Positions 8,403-16,866 of a stretch of 37,154 bases of DNA are shown here, piece after piece. Position 1 is the stretch's first letter. Every line of letters starts with the position of its first letter. The notes beneath the pieces are model-generated. The model did not search any database and had not been told where the DNA came from. It was given only the letters and a program-made list of their open reading frames with translations. Made by a program: the position numbers and the translations under genes. Source of the stretch: Caldifarciminota bacterium (GTDB taxonomy: Bacteria > Hydrothermota > Hydrothermia > LBFQ01 > DSFT01); contig JANXBH010000016.1 of the NCBI GenBank assembly GCA_025060695.1, positions 1-37,154 on the forward strand. Reading direction: 5' to 3'.

Positions 8403-10298
8403 TTATCCTCCTTGTTGAACTTTAAATTTCACTAAAAATTTATCTTCTTTGAACTTTTTATATATGATTTGGGCATTTTCTAGTTTTGTATTTATTGGCT
8501 TTGGACCATAGTGTTCTACTATAAAACTTTCATAGGGAAACTTGCTAATAAACTCTTTTACACTTTGTATATTCTTAAACTCAAATACTTGAGCGTAGTC
8601 TGGAATGTCTATATTAAATATGGTATCTTTTATTTGTAAGATACTATAATTTAGCTCCATTTTGGGACAATTCTGGCAGGTTATGATGAAATTGTAATTA
8701 CCAATAGGAAGTTTTATTAAATTAACAGAATCTGTAAATGTATCTACTAACTGATTATCTTTATAAACTTCAACTTTTGCCATTTTGTTTATCTTAAGGT
8801 CAATGTAAGAAAACTTTGGTATAAGGCTTGCTTTTATATAGTAATTGCTATCCGCTTTTAATTCAAATATTCTATAATAATCTTCATAGTCATTTGCACT
8901 AATTTTTAGAGCATAAATTCCTTCAGGTATTTCAAAATTTAAATCCGTAGTTTCTTTTTCAATATTTCCTATAGATATTTTTGCAAATACAGGTTTGTTT
9001 CTTATACTATCGAAAATTTCAACTTTTATACGAGATTTCCCCTTTTCGGTTAAAATATATTTAAACTTTTGATGTTTCTTATTGAAAACTATTTTATCCT
9101 TACTTTCAAAATGCTCATTACTATAAACTTTTATACCATAAATCCCATAGGGAATACTAACTATTGCCTTACCATTAGAGCCTTCTGAAGATGATATCAA
9201 TGAACTCCAACTTGTGTCGTAAATCTCAATTCTAAAACTATTTATCTTTCTACCTTTAGTATCAAGAGCCTCAACAATAACTTTAGGTATGGTATCTGTT
9301 TTTTGCTTTCCTTCTCTTTGATAACTTAGTTGAAATCTTATATTAGGCTTAGCTTCACCCTCTTTATTAAATCTATAAATTAGTCTATCATCTGAAACAT
9401 CTATGATTAATCCCCTATATCTTGCACCTATTCCAAATGTTGGTCCAATTCTATCTCCATAAATATCAAGGAAGTACCCCCCTCTAATATATATAACGTT
9501 TGCTAAACCTATTTCTATACCAGCATGTTTAAAAGCTTCATTTAAAACCCATACTAAACCACTATCTGAATAATCTTGAAATATATTAACTAGTACTTTT
9601 ACAACATCACCTGAAGCTCTAAAGCTTAAGTTTCCAAATTTCTTATAATATCCAATACCAAGTCTTAAAGTTAGAGGTAATGGTTCAGGTGCTTCGTTTC
9701 CTGAGTATTTTAAACCAGGACCTATGTTTTGTAATGAAATACCTAAATTTAAATAGTCATATGGATGATATAGTATACCAAGGTCTAATGCGGGGACTTG
9801 TGCTGTTCCTTTCCCTTCAACTCCAAAGACTTTCCTTATTATTTCTTCGGGTATTAAAAAGCTATGAAAATATTTAAAAGCTGCTCCTAATTTTAGATAG
9901 TTAGTAATGCTTGTTCCAAAGCCTAAACTTATAGCAAAATCATAAGGTGTAAATTTATAAGTGTTTCCTGCTTGATCTTGTATTTCCACTTCTCCTATCG
10001 TAAGATATGTAAAACCAAGTCCTATGGTACCCCTTGATGTTGGGTAGTAATATGAACCAAATTCGTAATATGCATCTGGTATTAATCCTAATAACCAGTT
10101 TGAGTGTTGCCATCCTAATAATATGTTATTTTTAAAGTTTGATAAACCTGCAGGATTATAGTATATACTACTCATATCGTCAGCAAAAGCGGTAAATGCA
10201 CCTCCCATTCCTGTTGCAATTGCTCCTGGATATATCGTTAAAGTTGCTGCACTAGCGTCTCTTGCGGAGCTTATAATAATATTCAAAAGAAAATGCAT
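8403..10298 (-). CDS. PorV/PorQ-like outer-membrane barrel with long C-terminal extension
   Basis: Residues about 20-330 match the PorV/PorQ (UPF0164, FadL-like) type: YPGAIATGMGGAFTAFADD, SSIYYNPAGLSNF, then many amphipathic strands and a GIGARYRGLIIDVSDD end strand. After about residue 335 comes an extension of about 290 residues. It has one carboxypeptidase-regulatory-like sandwich (KVIVEALDTKGRKINSF), two PEGA-like repeats (IPEGIYALKISANDYEDYY; LPIGNYNFIITCQ), and a last segment with a weak OmpA-C-like look (KEFISKFPYESFIVEHYG). The N-terminal signal is weak and short, and a different start cannot be excluded. The asparaginase gene stops 5 bases upstream. Confidence 0.8.
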   Translation of the reverse strand: MHFLLNIIISSARDASAATLTIYPGAIATGMGGAFTAFADDMSSIYYNPAGLSNFKNNILLGWQHSNWLLGLIPDAYYEFGSYYYPTSRGTIGLGFTYLTIGEVEIQDQAGNTYKFTPYDFAISLGFGTSITNYLKLGAAFKYFHSFLIPEEIIRKVFGVEGKGTAQVPALDLGILYHPYDYLNLGISLQNIGPGLKYSGNEAPEPLPLTLRLGIGYYKKFGNLSFRASGDVVKVLVNIFQDYSDSGLVWVLNEAFKHAGIEIGLANVIYIRGGYFLDIYGDRIGPTFGIGARYRGLIIDVSDDRLIYRFNKEGEAKPNIRFQLSYQREGKQKTDTIPKVIVEALDTKGRKINSFRIEIYDTSWSSLISSSEGSNGKAIVSIPYGIYGIKVYSNEHFESKDKIVFNKKHQKFKYILTEKGKSRIKVEIFDSIRNKPVFAKISIGNIEKETTDLNFEIPEGIYALKISANDYEDYYRIFELKADSNYYIKASLIPKFSYIDLKINKMAKVEVYKDNQLVDTFTDSVNLIKLPIGNYNFIITCQNCPKMELNYSILQIKDTIFNIDIPDYAQVFEFKNIQSVKEFISKFPYESFIVEHYGPKPINTKLENAQIIYKKFKEDKFLVKFKVQQGG

Positions 10299-10303
10299 AT
10301 ACT

Positions 10304-11230
10304 TTAACTACTTGCTTTAATATCTTGAAATTTTAAAGCATAATGTATTTTTCCATTTTCATAGTATGCAACGGGCATATGCTTAGTATTATGATAAAAA
10401 CCAATATTACCATTTCTATCTAATGCAATTATACCTGCTGGAAGTTCAACTTTTTTAGTTAAATAGTCAATAGCACTTTTTACTGCATTTTGCACTGAAA
10501 TGCCAAATTTTGCTAAATTACACACAAAAGCACTTAAATTCGTTCTTATAATACCTTCACCTATACCTGTTGCACTTGCTCCACAATATTCATTAGCATA
10601 AATACCAGCACCGATAAGAGGAGTATCTCCAACTCTACCTTTTAGCTTTAGTATTATTCCTCCTGTTGAAGAACCACTTACAATAATTCCTTTGCTATTT
10701 ACCACAACTGCTCCTACAGTGCCTATAAAATACTGGGGATATTTTTGCATAAATTCAGATAGCTTTTTAAACCTATCAAATTTACCTATTTCTTCTTTTA
10801 GTTCTTTATATTTTTCTCTACTTTCCTCTGTAATTGGATCATAATTTTCAAAGTTAAAAGTTTTCGCAAGTTTTTCTGCACCTTCTGAAATTATGAAGAC
10901 ATGGTCAGTTTCTTCCATAATTTTTCTTGCAAGACTAATAGGATTTTTTATATTCCTTATACCCGCCACTGCTCCCGCTTTTAAATTATCTCCTCTCATA
11001 ATGCTTGCATCCATCTCAACTTCACCAAATATATTTAGAACACTTCCAGTGCCAGCATTAAAAACAGGTGCATCTTCAAGTACTTTTATTACTTCCTCAC
11101 ATGCACTAATTGCATCATCGTATTTATTTAGAATTTCTAAGCCTATTTCAACTGATTTAATTAAATGCTCCTTTGCAATTTCCAATTTCTCCTCTGTCCA
11201 ATCACCTGCACCACCGTGAACTATAATCAT
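10304..11230 (-). CDS. Isoaspartyl peptidase / type III L-asparaginase
   Basis: A 308-residue N-terminal nucleophile hydrolase that matures by self-cleavage. It begins MIIVHGGAGDW, has FNAGTGSVLNIFGEVEMDASIM (substrate-side conserved block), and the cleavage site lies at G170-T171 in FIGTVGAVVV, making Thr171 the nucleophile of the beta subunit. SGSSTGGI and GDTPLIGAGIYA complete the active site. It hydrolyses beta-aspartyl peptides and/or asparagine. A small terminator-like hairpin lies between it and the upstream barrel gene, so it may be reached by read-through or from a weak promoter. A TATACT sequence directly abuts the ATG. Confidence 0.92.
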   Translation of the reverse strand: MIIVHGGAGDWTEEKLEIAKEHLIKSVEIGLEILNKYDDAISACEEVIKVLEDAPVFNAGTGSVLNIFGEVEMDASIMRGDNLKAGAVAGIRNIKNPISLARKIMEETDHVFIISEGAEKLAKTFNFENYDPITEESREKYKELKEEIGKFDRFKKLSEFMQKYPQYFIGTVGAVVVNSKGIIVSGSSTGGIILKLKGRVGDTPLIGAGIYANEYCGASATGIGEGIIRTNLSAFVCNLAKFGISVQNAVKSAIDYLTKKVELPAGIIALDRNGNIGFYHNTKHMPVAYYENGKIHYALKFQDIKASS

Positions 11231-11233
11231 AGT

Positions 11234-11254
11234 ATAAAAGGGGCAGTAAGCCCC
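11234..11254 (-). terminator. Short rho-independent-like terminator
   Basis: On the minus strand GGGGC-TTACT-GCCCC followed by TTTTAT forms a 5-bp GC stem with a U-rich tail directly after the barrel gene stop. It sits only a few bases before the asparaginase ATG, so it may attenuate rather than end transcription. Confidence 0.55.
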
Positions 11255-12358
11255 CTAAAATTTCCCAAGTATTGAAAATGATTGAATAAAATTAGATGTA
11301 TTTCCAGTTAAGAAAAATGGTCCATTGTATAGTAAATCTGAAGATAGTGCTGCATCAAGTCTTATAAAGCCTATTTCATATCCGATACCAAGTGTTAAAT
11401 TGCCTAAACGACCTATTTCCGTTGACTTGCCTTGAGCATCCCGATTAAATAGAAAATCATATGTAAATGAGCTTCTTAGCTTTATGTTATCTCTTATAGC
11501 TTTTATTTCACCACCTAATAATAGACCTATAGAGAAATTTGAGGTTTTTGTTTCTACGTTATTTTCCCTATTTGTCTGACTGGTTGATACTGCGGATAAT
11601 CCCACAATGCCAAAGCCGATTTCTGATATTGGCAGGTTTAATCCTCCACCCGCTCCAAATACAGTTCTTGAGCTTTTTAAGTCAGGATTTTGATTAGTTG
11701 CTGGATTATCCCTGTTTTCACTTCCTGTTGCAAAAAGTGCATAGACTATAAAGGGCATGCTATAAAATCTTCCAAGAAATCCAAAATTATTAGAGCTATA
11801 TTCTACGTTAACATTATTTCCTGTCTTATTTTTGCCTGAGACAAATTGAAAAGGAATACCTATGTTAAGACCACTCCTTTCTGAGATATAAAAGCTTAGT
11901 GATGGATTGAATCCTATGGCTGATGCATTTACTGTTGTAGCTGGATTTTCTTTATCGTCTAACGAGAATGTGCCTAGTCTTATGTTTAGCCCTAAAGCTA
12001 TGTTTTGTAGATTGAAACTACCTAATAGATCAACTGGGACTATTTCAAAACCGGTTATCTCGTCTGATATTCTATCTCTTCCTGCATATGCACCAAAACC
12101 AAATTCTCCATATTTTCCAAATGCTGAAGCATAAGCATAATTACCGTATACGTTATTTCGAATAACTGGAGTTTCTATAGTAAAGTGAGCAGGAAATCTT
12201 AGTGCAGTAGATGGATAGAATTGAATTAAGAATTCATCGTCTAAGAGAAAGTTGGCATATCCGAACCTTACGGAATTTTGAGTAATTACGTTCACTCTTG
12301 TTTCGGTTGCATATGCGAGACCCATCAGAAGAATTGTAAAGAGTGTTATCTTCTTCAT
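11255..12358 (-). CDS. Predicted outer-membrane beta-barrel protein
   Basis: A 367-residue protein with a clear signal peptide (MKKITLFTILLMGLAYA, cleavage before TE). After it come repeated amphipathic strands rich in Gly/Tyr/Phe (FGEFGFGAYAG-like, IALGLNIRLGTFSL, NLTLGIGYEIGFIRLDAALSSDLLY). It ends in an aromatic strand, IQSFSILGKF, typical of the C-terminal barrel signal (terminal Phe). The barrel probably spans the whole mature protein. No specific porin family is recognised. A strong ribosome site (AAGGAGGT) precedes the ATG. It is the first gene of the long minus-strand cluster and diverges from rpsT. Confidence 0.75.
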   Translation of the reverse strand: MKKITLFTILLMGLAYATETRVNVITQNSVRFGYANFLLDDEFLIQFYPSTALRFPAHFTIETPVIRNNVYGNYAYASAFGKYGEFGFGAYAGRDRISDEITGFEIVPVDLLGSFNLQNIALGLNIRLGTFSLDDKENPATTVNASAIGFNPSLSFYISERSGLNIGIPFQFVSGKNKTGNNVNVEYSSNNFGFLGRFYSMPFIVYALFATGSENRDNPATNQNPDLKSSRTVFGAGGGLNLPISEIGFGIVGLSAVSTSQTNRENNVETKTSNFSIGLLLGGEIKAIRDNIKLRSSFTYDFLFNRDAQGKSTEIGRLGNLTLGIGYEIGFIRLDAALSSDLLYNGPFFLTGNTSNFIQSFSILGKF

Positions 12359-12383
12359 AGCTACCTCCTTCTTTTAAAGTCCG

Positions 12384-12393
12384 AAATTTTAAG
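12384..12393 (-). promoter_or_regulatory. Promoter element of the outer-membrane barrel gene
   Basis: CCTTAAAATTT on the minus strand (TAAAAT core 12391-12386) lies 27 bases before the ATG. Here the leader contains AAGGAGGT, in contrast to the leaderless-looking genes that use the same motif. Confidence 0.5.
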
Positions 12394-12448
12394 GTATGGA
12401 TTTTCCATAATTTTTAAAAATTTAGAAACTTAATAATTATAGTTGGCT

Positions 12449-12458
12449 TTAAAATTTT
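12449..12458 (+). promoter_or_regulatory. Promoter element of rpsT operon
   Basis: CTTTAAAATTTT with TAAAAT at 12450-12455 stands 6 bases before the rpsT ATG. No Shine-Dalgarno sequence fits between, so the message is probably leaderless. Confidence 0.5.
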
Positions 12459-12461
12459 GAA

Positions 12462-12731
12462 ATGCCAAAAGTAAAGTTATCAGTTAAAAAAAGAGAAAGG
12501 CAGAATAAAAAGAGAAGATTAAGAAACTTGTTATATAAAATGAAGATAAAGAGTGTAATTAGAAAGTTTTTGAAGGCTAAAAATTTAGAGGAAAAGAGGG
12601 AAATACTTAAGGAAGTGTATGAATATGTTGATAAAGCTGTTAAAAAAGGAGTTATACATAGGAACAAGGCTAGTAGAATAAAGAGTAAATATGCAAAGTT
12701 ATGCTTAGAAAAACAAAGCAAAGAAGTATAA
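12462..12731 (+). CDS. rpsT: Ribosomal protein S20
   Basis: An 89-residue, strongly basic protein (PKVKLSVKKRERQNKKRRLRN at the start). VKKGVIHRNKASRIKSKYAKL near the end matches the S20 hallmark IHKNKAARRKSRL. It binds 16S rRNA in the small subunit. It is the first gene of a seven-gene plus-strand cluster. The downstream fur-like gene starts 31 bases before its stop, in another frame. Confidence 0.93.
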   Translation: MPKVKLSVKKRERQNKKRRLRNLLYKMKIKSVIRKFLKAKNLEEKREILKEVYEYVDKAVKKGVIHRNKASRIKSKYAKLCLEKQSKEV

Positions 12732-13084
12732 TTATGGATATTTTAAGAGAAACCAGAAACCATCCAACAGCAGAGGAAATATACTTAAAGGCCAGATTAT
12801 ATATGCCCAAAATAAGCCTTTCAACAGTATATAGAACTTTAAGAAGTTTAGTAGAAGAAGGGAAAATATTAGAAATTAAGGTTTTTGGAGAAAATCATGC
12901 AAGATACGATTATCCGTTAGAACAACATCAACATTTCTATTGTAGAAAATGTAAAGAACTTATTGATTTATATGGAGATTTTTATTATCCAAACAACATT
13001 CCACATAAAGTGGAGGAGATTAGGACAATTTTTATAGGAGTATGTAAGGATTGTTTAAAGGAGGAAAATGATGAAAAGGTATGA
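12701..13084 (+). CDS. Fur/PerR-family transcriptional regulator
   Basis: A 127-residue metal-responsive repressor. The winged-helix part has TKQRSIIMDILRE, HPTAEEIYLKAR and ISLSTVYRTLRSLVEEG (recognition helix). EQHQHFYCRKC and the C-terminal CKDC give the structural zinc Cys4 site plus histidines of the sensory site. I keep the start inside rpsT because the first helix (RKTKQR) is conserved in the family; the later ATG at 12734 would delete it. Fur versus PerR versus Zur cannot be decided by eye. Confidence 0.88.
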   Translation: MLRKTKQRSIIMDILRETRNHPTAEEIYLKARLYMPKISLSTVYRTLRSLVEEGKILEIKVFGENHARYDYPLEQHQHFYCRKCKELIDLYGDFYYPNNIPHKVEEIRTIFIGVCKDCLKEENDEKV

Positions 13085-13358
13085 AAGTATGTTTATTGTA
13101 GATAGTAAAATTGATGAAAATGAAAGATATAGAATTATAAATAAGGTAAAAGACTTTATTGAAAGGACAGGCGGTAAAATTATAAGTTTTGAAGAATGGG
13201 GTAATAGGAAACTTGCTTATCCTATTAAAAAAAGAAAAGAAGGTTATTATGTTCTTTTAAAATTTGAAGGCGATAGTAAACTTTCCCTATCTTTAAGAGA
13301 GTTTTATAGGCTTGAAGAAAATATTTTAAGAAGTATAATAATAAAGGAGGATGACTAA
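13068..13358 (+). CDS. rpsF: Ribosomal protein S6
   Basis: A 96-residue S6 protein: RYESMFIVDSKIDENE opening strand, GGKIISFEEWGNRKLAYPIKK in the centre and a C-terminal RLEENILRSIIIK. It binds 16S rRNA together with S18, encoded two genes downstream. A strong AAGGAGG lies 4 bases before ATGATG; either ATG may be used. It overlaps the Fur gene by 17 bases. Confidence 0.95.
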   Translation: MMKRYESMFIVDSKIDENERYRIINKVKDFIERTGGKIISFEEWGNRKLAYPIKKRKEGYYVLLKFEGDSKLSLSLREFYRLEENILRSIIIKEDD

Positions 13359-13804
13359 TGGCACAGCTTAAACTTCCGAGTGTAAATCATATCATTCTTT
13401 CAGGAAGGCTTGTAAGTGACTCAGTGATTAGGTCCTTACGAAGTGGAAGTAAAGTATTGGAATTCAGGATAGCATCTAATAGAAGATATACGTATAACGA
13501 CCAACTGAGAGAAGAAACTTTATATATAAATTGCGTATATATTGGCAATAGAGTAGACGAGTACTCAAATATCTTGAAAAGCGGATATCCTATTATATTA
13601 GAAGGAAGACTAAGGTATAGAGAGTGGACCGACAAAAATGAGAACAAAAAGAAAGCTTATGATATTGTTGTTGGAAGAATTCATCTTTTAGAAAAAACGG
13701 AATCAGAAGAACCGGTAATAGAACCTCCTCCCGATGATACTGAAGATAATGATAAAGTAAATTTTGATGAAGAGTCTGTAGATGAAGATGATATACCATT
13801 TTAG
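13358..13804 (+). CDS. ssb: Single-stranded DNA-binding protein
   Basis: A 148-residue SSB. The OB fold covers about residues 8-112 (NHIILSGRLVSDSVIRSL, FRIASNRRY, LYINCVYIG, GYPIILEGRLRYREW). An acidic linker follows, and the tail ends DEDDIPF, the usual partner-binding peptide. It coats single-stranded DNA in replication and repair. TAATG overlap with rpsF and an upstream GGAGG show translational coupling. The rpsF-ssb-rpsR-rplI order is the common bacterial one. Confidence 0.96.
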   Translation: MAQLKLPSVNHIILSGRLVSDSVIRSLRSGSKVLEFRIASNRRYTYNDQLREETLYINCVYIGNRVDEYSNILKSGYPIILEGRLRYREWTDKNENKKKAYDIVVGRIHLLEKTESEEPVIEPPPDDTEDNDKVNFDEESVDEDDIPF

Positions 13805-13816
13805 GAGGTAAAAACT

Positions 13817-14008
13817 ATGAAGAAAGAAAGGATAAAAATTGACTGGAAGGACGTAGAGTTATTAAAACAATATATTACTCCAAGGGGTAAGATTATGCCA
13901 AGAAGACAAACGGGACTTTCCGCATATGAGCAAAGGAAACTTGCAAAAGCTATAAAGAGAGCAAGGATTATGGCACTACTTCCATTTGTGGAGGACTACT
14001 ATCTATGA
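13817..14008 (+). CDS. rpsR: Ribosomal protein S18
   Basis: A compact 63-residue S18: [50 protein letters not shown] contains the conserved centre of the family. A good site (TAGGAGGT) precedes the ATG. It forms the S6-S18 platform heterodimer of the 30S subunit. The stop overlaps the rplI start (ATGA). Confidence 0.96.
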   Translation: MKKERIKIDWKDVELLKQYITPRGKIMPRRQTGLSAYEQRKLAKAIKRARIMALLPFVEDYYL

Positions 14009-14433
14009 AGAAGGTTAAAGTTATTACTAAAGATGGTAAAGTTATTGAAGTTAAATATGGATATGCTTTCAATTATTTAATAAGAAAAGGTCTTGCGGAG
14101 CTATATACAGAATCAAAGATGAAAGAAATTGAGCATTTAAAGAAAGTAAAGCTTGAAAAACTTGAAAGAGAAAAGAAAAAGGCACTAAAGTTAAAGGAGG
14201 AACTTGATAAAGAAAAAATAACATTCTTAGTTAAAGTTGGAGAAAATGACAGAATGTATGGTTCTATTACAAGCAAGGATATTTTTGAAAAATTAATTGA
14301 AAAAGGTTATGAGATAGACAGAAAAATGATATTGCTTGATGAACCAATAAAAGCTCTTGGGAACTACAAAGTTCAAGTAAAATTACATCCTGAAGTAATT
14401 GCTGAAATAAAAATAAAGGTAGAAAAGGAATGA
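14005..14433 (+). CDS. rplI: Ribosomal protein L9
   Basis: A 142-residue L9. The short N-terminal domain keeps [18 protein letters not shown] in place of the usual GYARNYLIPKGLA, a long charged connecting helix runs through about residues 40-75, and the C-terminal domain contains [14 protein letters not shown] and [13 protein letters not shown]. It is coupled to rpsR by ATGA and to the following gene by a 4-base overlap. Confidence 0.93.
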   Translation: MKKVKVITKDGKVIEVKYGYAFNYLIRKGLAELYTESKMKEIEHLKKVKLEKLEREKKKALKLKEELDKEKITFLVKVGENDRMYGSITSKDIFEKLIEKGYEIDRKMILLDEPIKALGNYKVQVKLHPEVIAEIKIKVEKE

Positions 14434-14879
14434 AAAATTTAATTGAAGTTGAAGTTAAAAATGTAATAGTTGTAAAAGATGAACATAATGAAAGTTCATT
14501 CTTGGTAATTCTTGCGGAAAAGGAAGGAAATAAAGTTTTGCCAATTAGCGTAGGACTATTTGAAGCACAGGCTATAGCAAGAGCAAAGGAAGGTATAAAA
14601 ACAGAAAGACCTCTAACGCACGACCTTATAGTTAATATATTTAAGGAATTAGAATTGAAGGTAGAGAAAATCGTAATAAATGATCTAATAAACGATGTAT
14701 TTTATGCAAGAATTATAGTAAGAAAGGACGATAAGATTTTAAGTATTGATGCAAGACCCTCTGATTCCATAGCAATTGCTATACTTGCAAATGTGCCTAT
14801 ATTTGTAAGTTCATCAGTAATGGAGAGAGCAGGGGAAGAATCTCCTCCTCCAGAAAGTGATGAAGATTTAGAAGCATAA
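14430..14879 (+). CDS. Bifunctional nuclease family (BFN/DUF151) protein
   Basis: A 149-residue DUF151 protein: LPISVGLFEAQAIARAKEG, then RPLTHDLIVNIFKEL, and DARPSDSIAIAILANVPIFV, the three diagnostic blocks. Plant and bacterial members have reported DNase/RNase activity, but the cellular role is poorly defined. The C-terminal tail is acidic (EESPPPESDEDLEA). It ends the ribosomal operon and faces the convergent DUF2520-like gene across 2 bases. Confidence 0.88.
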   Translation: MKNLIEVEVKNVIVVKDEHNESSFLVILAEKEGNKVLPISVGLFEAQAIARAKEGIKTERPLTHDLIVNIFKELELKVEKIVINDLINDVFYARIIVRKDDKILSIDARPSDSIAIAILANVPIFVSSSVMERAGEESPPPESDEDLEA

Positions 14880-14881
14880 AT

Positions 14882-15655
14882 CTAATCTATTTTTAACTGA
14901 CTAATTATTATTTGAGAAAGAGACTTATAAACATTGTAAGTATCTAAGTTGTAATTTTTTAGAAAATTTAGATGCTCCTCTATGAGTTTATAGTCGCCTC
15001 TTCTTGCAGGACCTGTTAGTGCATCTTTTGTCCCATAAATTAGAGCATTATTTAGTGTAGTTTTTACAAGTGGATGTAATATTTTAAAATCTTTATTAGT
15101 GCTTTCTTTTATCATTTTTTCCGAAATTATCCATAATAAATTAGAAAAATTACTTGCAAATATACATGCAATATGATATAATACTTTTTTCTCTTTTTTT
15201 ATCCTTATAACTTTGCTATTAAAAAAAGTTGCTAACTTCTTTGCAATAGAAAACTTTTGTCCTTCAAATGAAAAATATATGTTTCTTAATAGTTTGTAAT
15301 TTATTTTAGGAAATGTTTGAATAGGATGAAGACTGCCAATATAAGCCTTAGTTATTGGTTTTAGAATATCACTTGTAAGTGAACCACTTGTATGATAGAC
15401 AATTTTGTTTGTTAAGTTATAATTTTTTAGTATTTCTACAATATTTTCAATCTTATCGTCCCTAATGCAAATTAGAATTACATTCGTATTCTCCAAAAAA
15501 CTCTCAATTTCGTTATATTTATAAAATTTTACAAATTCTCTTGATTTTAAATTTTTTGAAGTTAAAACCAAGACCTTTCTTTTTTTCTTTTCAAAAAACT
15601 CAGCTATTGAACCACCTACATTACCGTATCCAATAATACCAATTTTAAATCTCAT
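14882..15655 (-). CDS. NAD(P)-binding protein, Rossmann-like plus DUF2520
   Basis: A 257-residue protein with an N-terminal dinucleotide-binding motif (IGIIGYGNVGGSIAEFF) and a ProC/6PGDH-like fold. VYHTSGSLTSDILKPI and IGSLHPIQTFPK are typical of the Rossmann/DUF2520 family. The helical C-terminal domain has HIACIFASNFSNLLW and ALTGPARRGD, also diagnostic. The substrate is unknown for the family; pantothenate-related and proline-type reductions have been suggested from fold only. It overlaps the barrel-like gene upstream by 11 bases. Confidence 0.85.
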   Translation of the reverse strand: MRFKIGIIGYGNVGGSIAEFFEKKKRKVLVLTSKNLKSREFVKFYKYNEIESFLENTNVILICIRDDKIENIVEILKNYNLTNKIVYHTSGSLTSDILKPITKAYIGSLHPIQTFPKINYKLLRNIYFSFEGQKFSIAKKLATFFNSKVIRIKKEKKVLYHIACIFASNFSNLLWIISEKMIKESTNKDFKILHPLVKTTLNNALIYGTKDALTGPARRGDYKLIEEHLNFLKNYNLDTYNVYKSLSQIIISQLKID

Positions 15656-16250
15656 AATACAACCTTACTCCAAAACTATCTCCGAGATAACTATGATAAA
15701 AATAATTAAAAATCAAAAACTTATATCTATATCCAATAGAAAATCCGTTCGTATTAGTTCCATAACCTATACTAATGCTTGATGTTTGATTTAATTTATA
15801 GCTAAAAAATATCTTATATTCCATCTCATATCCCTTCTCTAAGAATATATCGAAACCAAAAAATGCACTTTTATATTCACTAAAGGTACAAAAATATGAA
15901 AATCTATTTATTAAAGTATATGCACATATTGAGAAGTTCAAAAATTCTCTGTGAAATCCTAACCCAAAATTTATCCTATTTGGATATTCGTATATAGCAT
16001 TTGAACCTATTGAAAGCAAGCTTATACCTATAGAAAATAGATTTACAAATTCCTCCTCAACATTTATACTATACCAAAAGAAACCGAAATTTCTATAGCT
16101 AATTCCAAATCCGTATCTATTTAATAAATTAAAATCTCTCCTAATAAATGTCTCAATTTTTAATTTTTCATCTAAAAATTGTGGTGCGTATAGTGTTGCT
16201 ATCGGTAGTTTATAATGACTTAGTGCAGAAAATTCATAAAAGAAAGTCAT
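15645..16250 (-). CDS. Hypothetical barrel-like membrane protein
   Basis: A 201-residue protein, unusually rich in Tyr, Phe and Ser, with alternating strands (GFGISYRNFGFFWYSINVEEEF, GLGFHREFLNFSICAYTLI, SISIGYGTNTNGFSIGYRYKF) and a C-terminal aromatic strand FGVRLYYEI. This looks like a small outer-membrane barrel of the PorV-like type. There is no recognisable signal peptide from the ATG at 16250, so either export is atypical or the start is wrong. A CTTTAAAATTT element 5 bases upstream argues that the ATG is the true start of a leaderless message. Function unknown. Confidence 0.5.
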   Translation of the reverse strand: MTFFYEFSALSHYKLPIATLYAPQFLDEKLKIETFIRRDFNLLNRYGFGISYRNFGFFWYSINVEEEFVNLFSIGISLLSIGSNAIYEYPNRINFGLGFHREFLNFSICAYTLINRFSYFCTFSEYKSAFFGFDIFLEKGYEMEYKIFFSYKLNQTSSISIGYGTNTNGFSIGYRYKFLIFNYFYHSYLGDSFGVRLYYEI

Positions 16251-16253
16251 TCT

Positions 16254-16264
16254 AAATTTTAAAG
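16254..16264 (-). promoter_or_regulatory. Promoter element of the barrel-like gene at 16250
   Basis: CTTTAAAATTT on the minus strand, TAAAAT core ending 5 bases before the ATG. It is back-to-back with the matching element of the divergent gene at 16285. Confidence 0.5.
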
Positions 16265-16269
16265 TTATA

Positions 16270-16280
16270 CTTTAAAATTT
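16270..16280 (+). promoter_or_regulatory. Promoter element of the gene at 16285
   Basis: TATACTTTAAAATTT reads toward the ATG at 16285; TAAAAT is at 16273-16278, 6 bases before the start. The divergent minus-strand element is only a few bases away, so the two genes share one promoter region of 34 bases. Confidence 0.5.
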
Positions 16281-16284
16281 CATT

Positions 16285-16866
16285 ATGACGAGTTTAGAGA
16301 TGATGAAAGATATAGTAGAAAATAAGAGGAGCGGTCTTTTGAAGGTAGGAGAATATATATTTTTGTTCAAAGATGGCAAGCTACTTGAAGTTGCAGGGAA
16401 AACTACAAATAAAGAAAAAGCCTTAGAGGACGTTATTCAAAATAATTACGAAAATTCGGAATTTCAGGAAATAGAGGCAACTGTTCTTATTTCTTTTCAA
16501 GAGCCACTTGATATAAGTGATAAGCTTCCAAAGAAAGTAGGAAGAAAAATTTTATTGGATGAAACATTAGTAAAGAAACTACAAGACCTAAGGCTTATAG
16601 TTCCAAGTTTAAATAGTGCAATTGTAGGAAAGTTAGGTGCTGAAGTGGTTGCATACTTTAATATAAGTGAAGATGAATTGGATGGTATCATAGAGAAAGT
16701 AGAGAAAGTATACGAAAAATTTCCCGAAATAAACGATATGATACTAAACACGCAGGATTCATCTATCTATATAAGGATAAAAAATCAAAGCTATATATTT
16801 TGCAAGCTTAGAAGTATAGAAAATATTGGAATTTTAAGGATATACATAAGTAAGGTGTTAGCATGA
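16285..16866 (+). CDS. DUF4388-like plus roadblock-like protein (tentative)
   Basis: A 193-residue protein. The first 60 residues ([24 protein letters not shown]) resemble the PATAN/DUF4388 domain, which is common in signalling and gliding-related proteins. The last 90 residues ([23 protein letters not shown], then a helix, then [30 protein letters not shown]) have the alternation of a roadblock/LC7 domain, which partners small GTPases. Neither match is strong. It is followed with a 4-base overlap by infA. Confidence 0.45.
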   Translation: MTSLEMMKDIVENKRSGLLKVGEYIFLFKDGKLLEVAGKTTNKEKALEDVIQNNYENSEFQEIEATVLISFQEPLDISDKLPKKVGRKILLDETLVKKLQDLRLIVPSLNSAIVGKLGAEVVAYFNISEDELDGIIEKVEKVYEKFPEINDMILNTQDSSIYIRIKNQSYIFCKLRSIENIGILRIYISKVLA

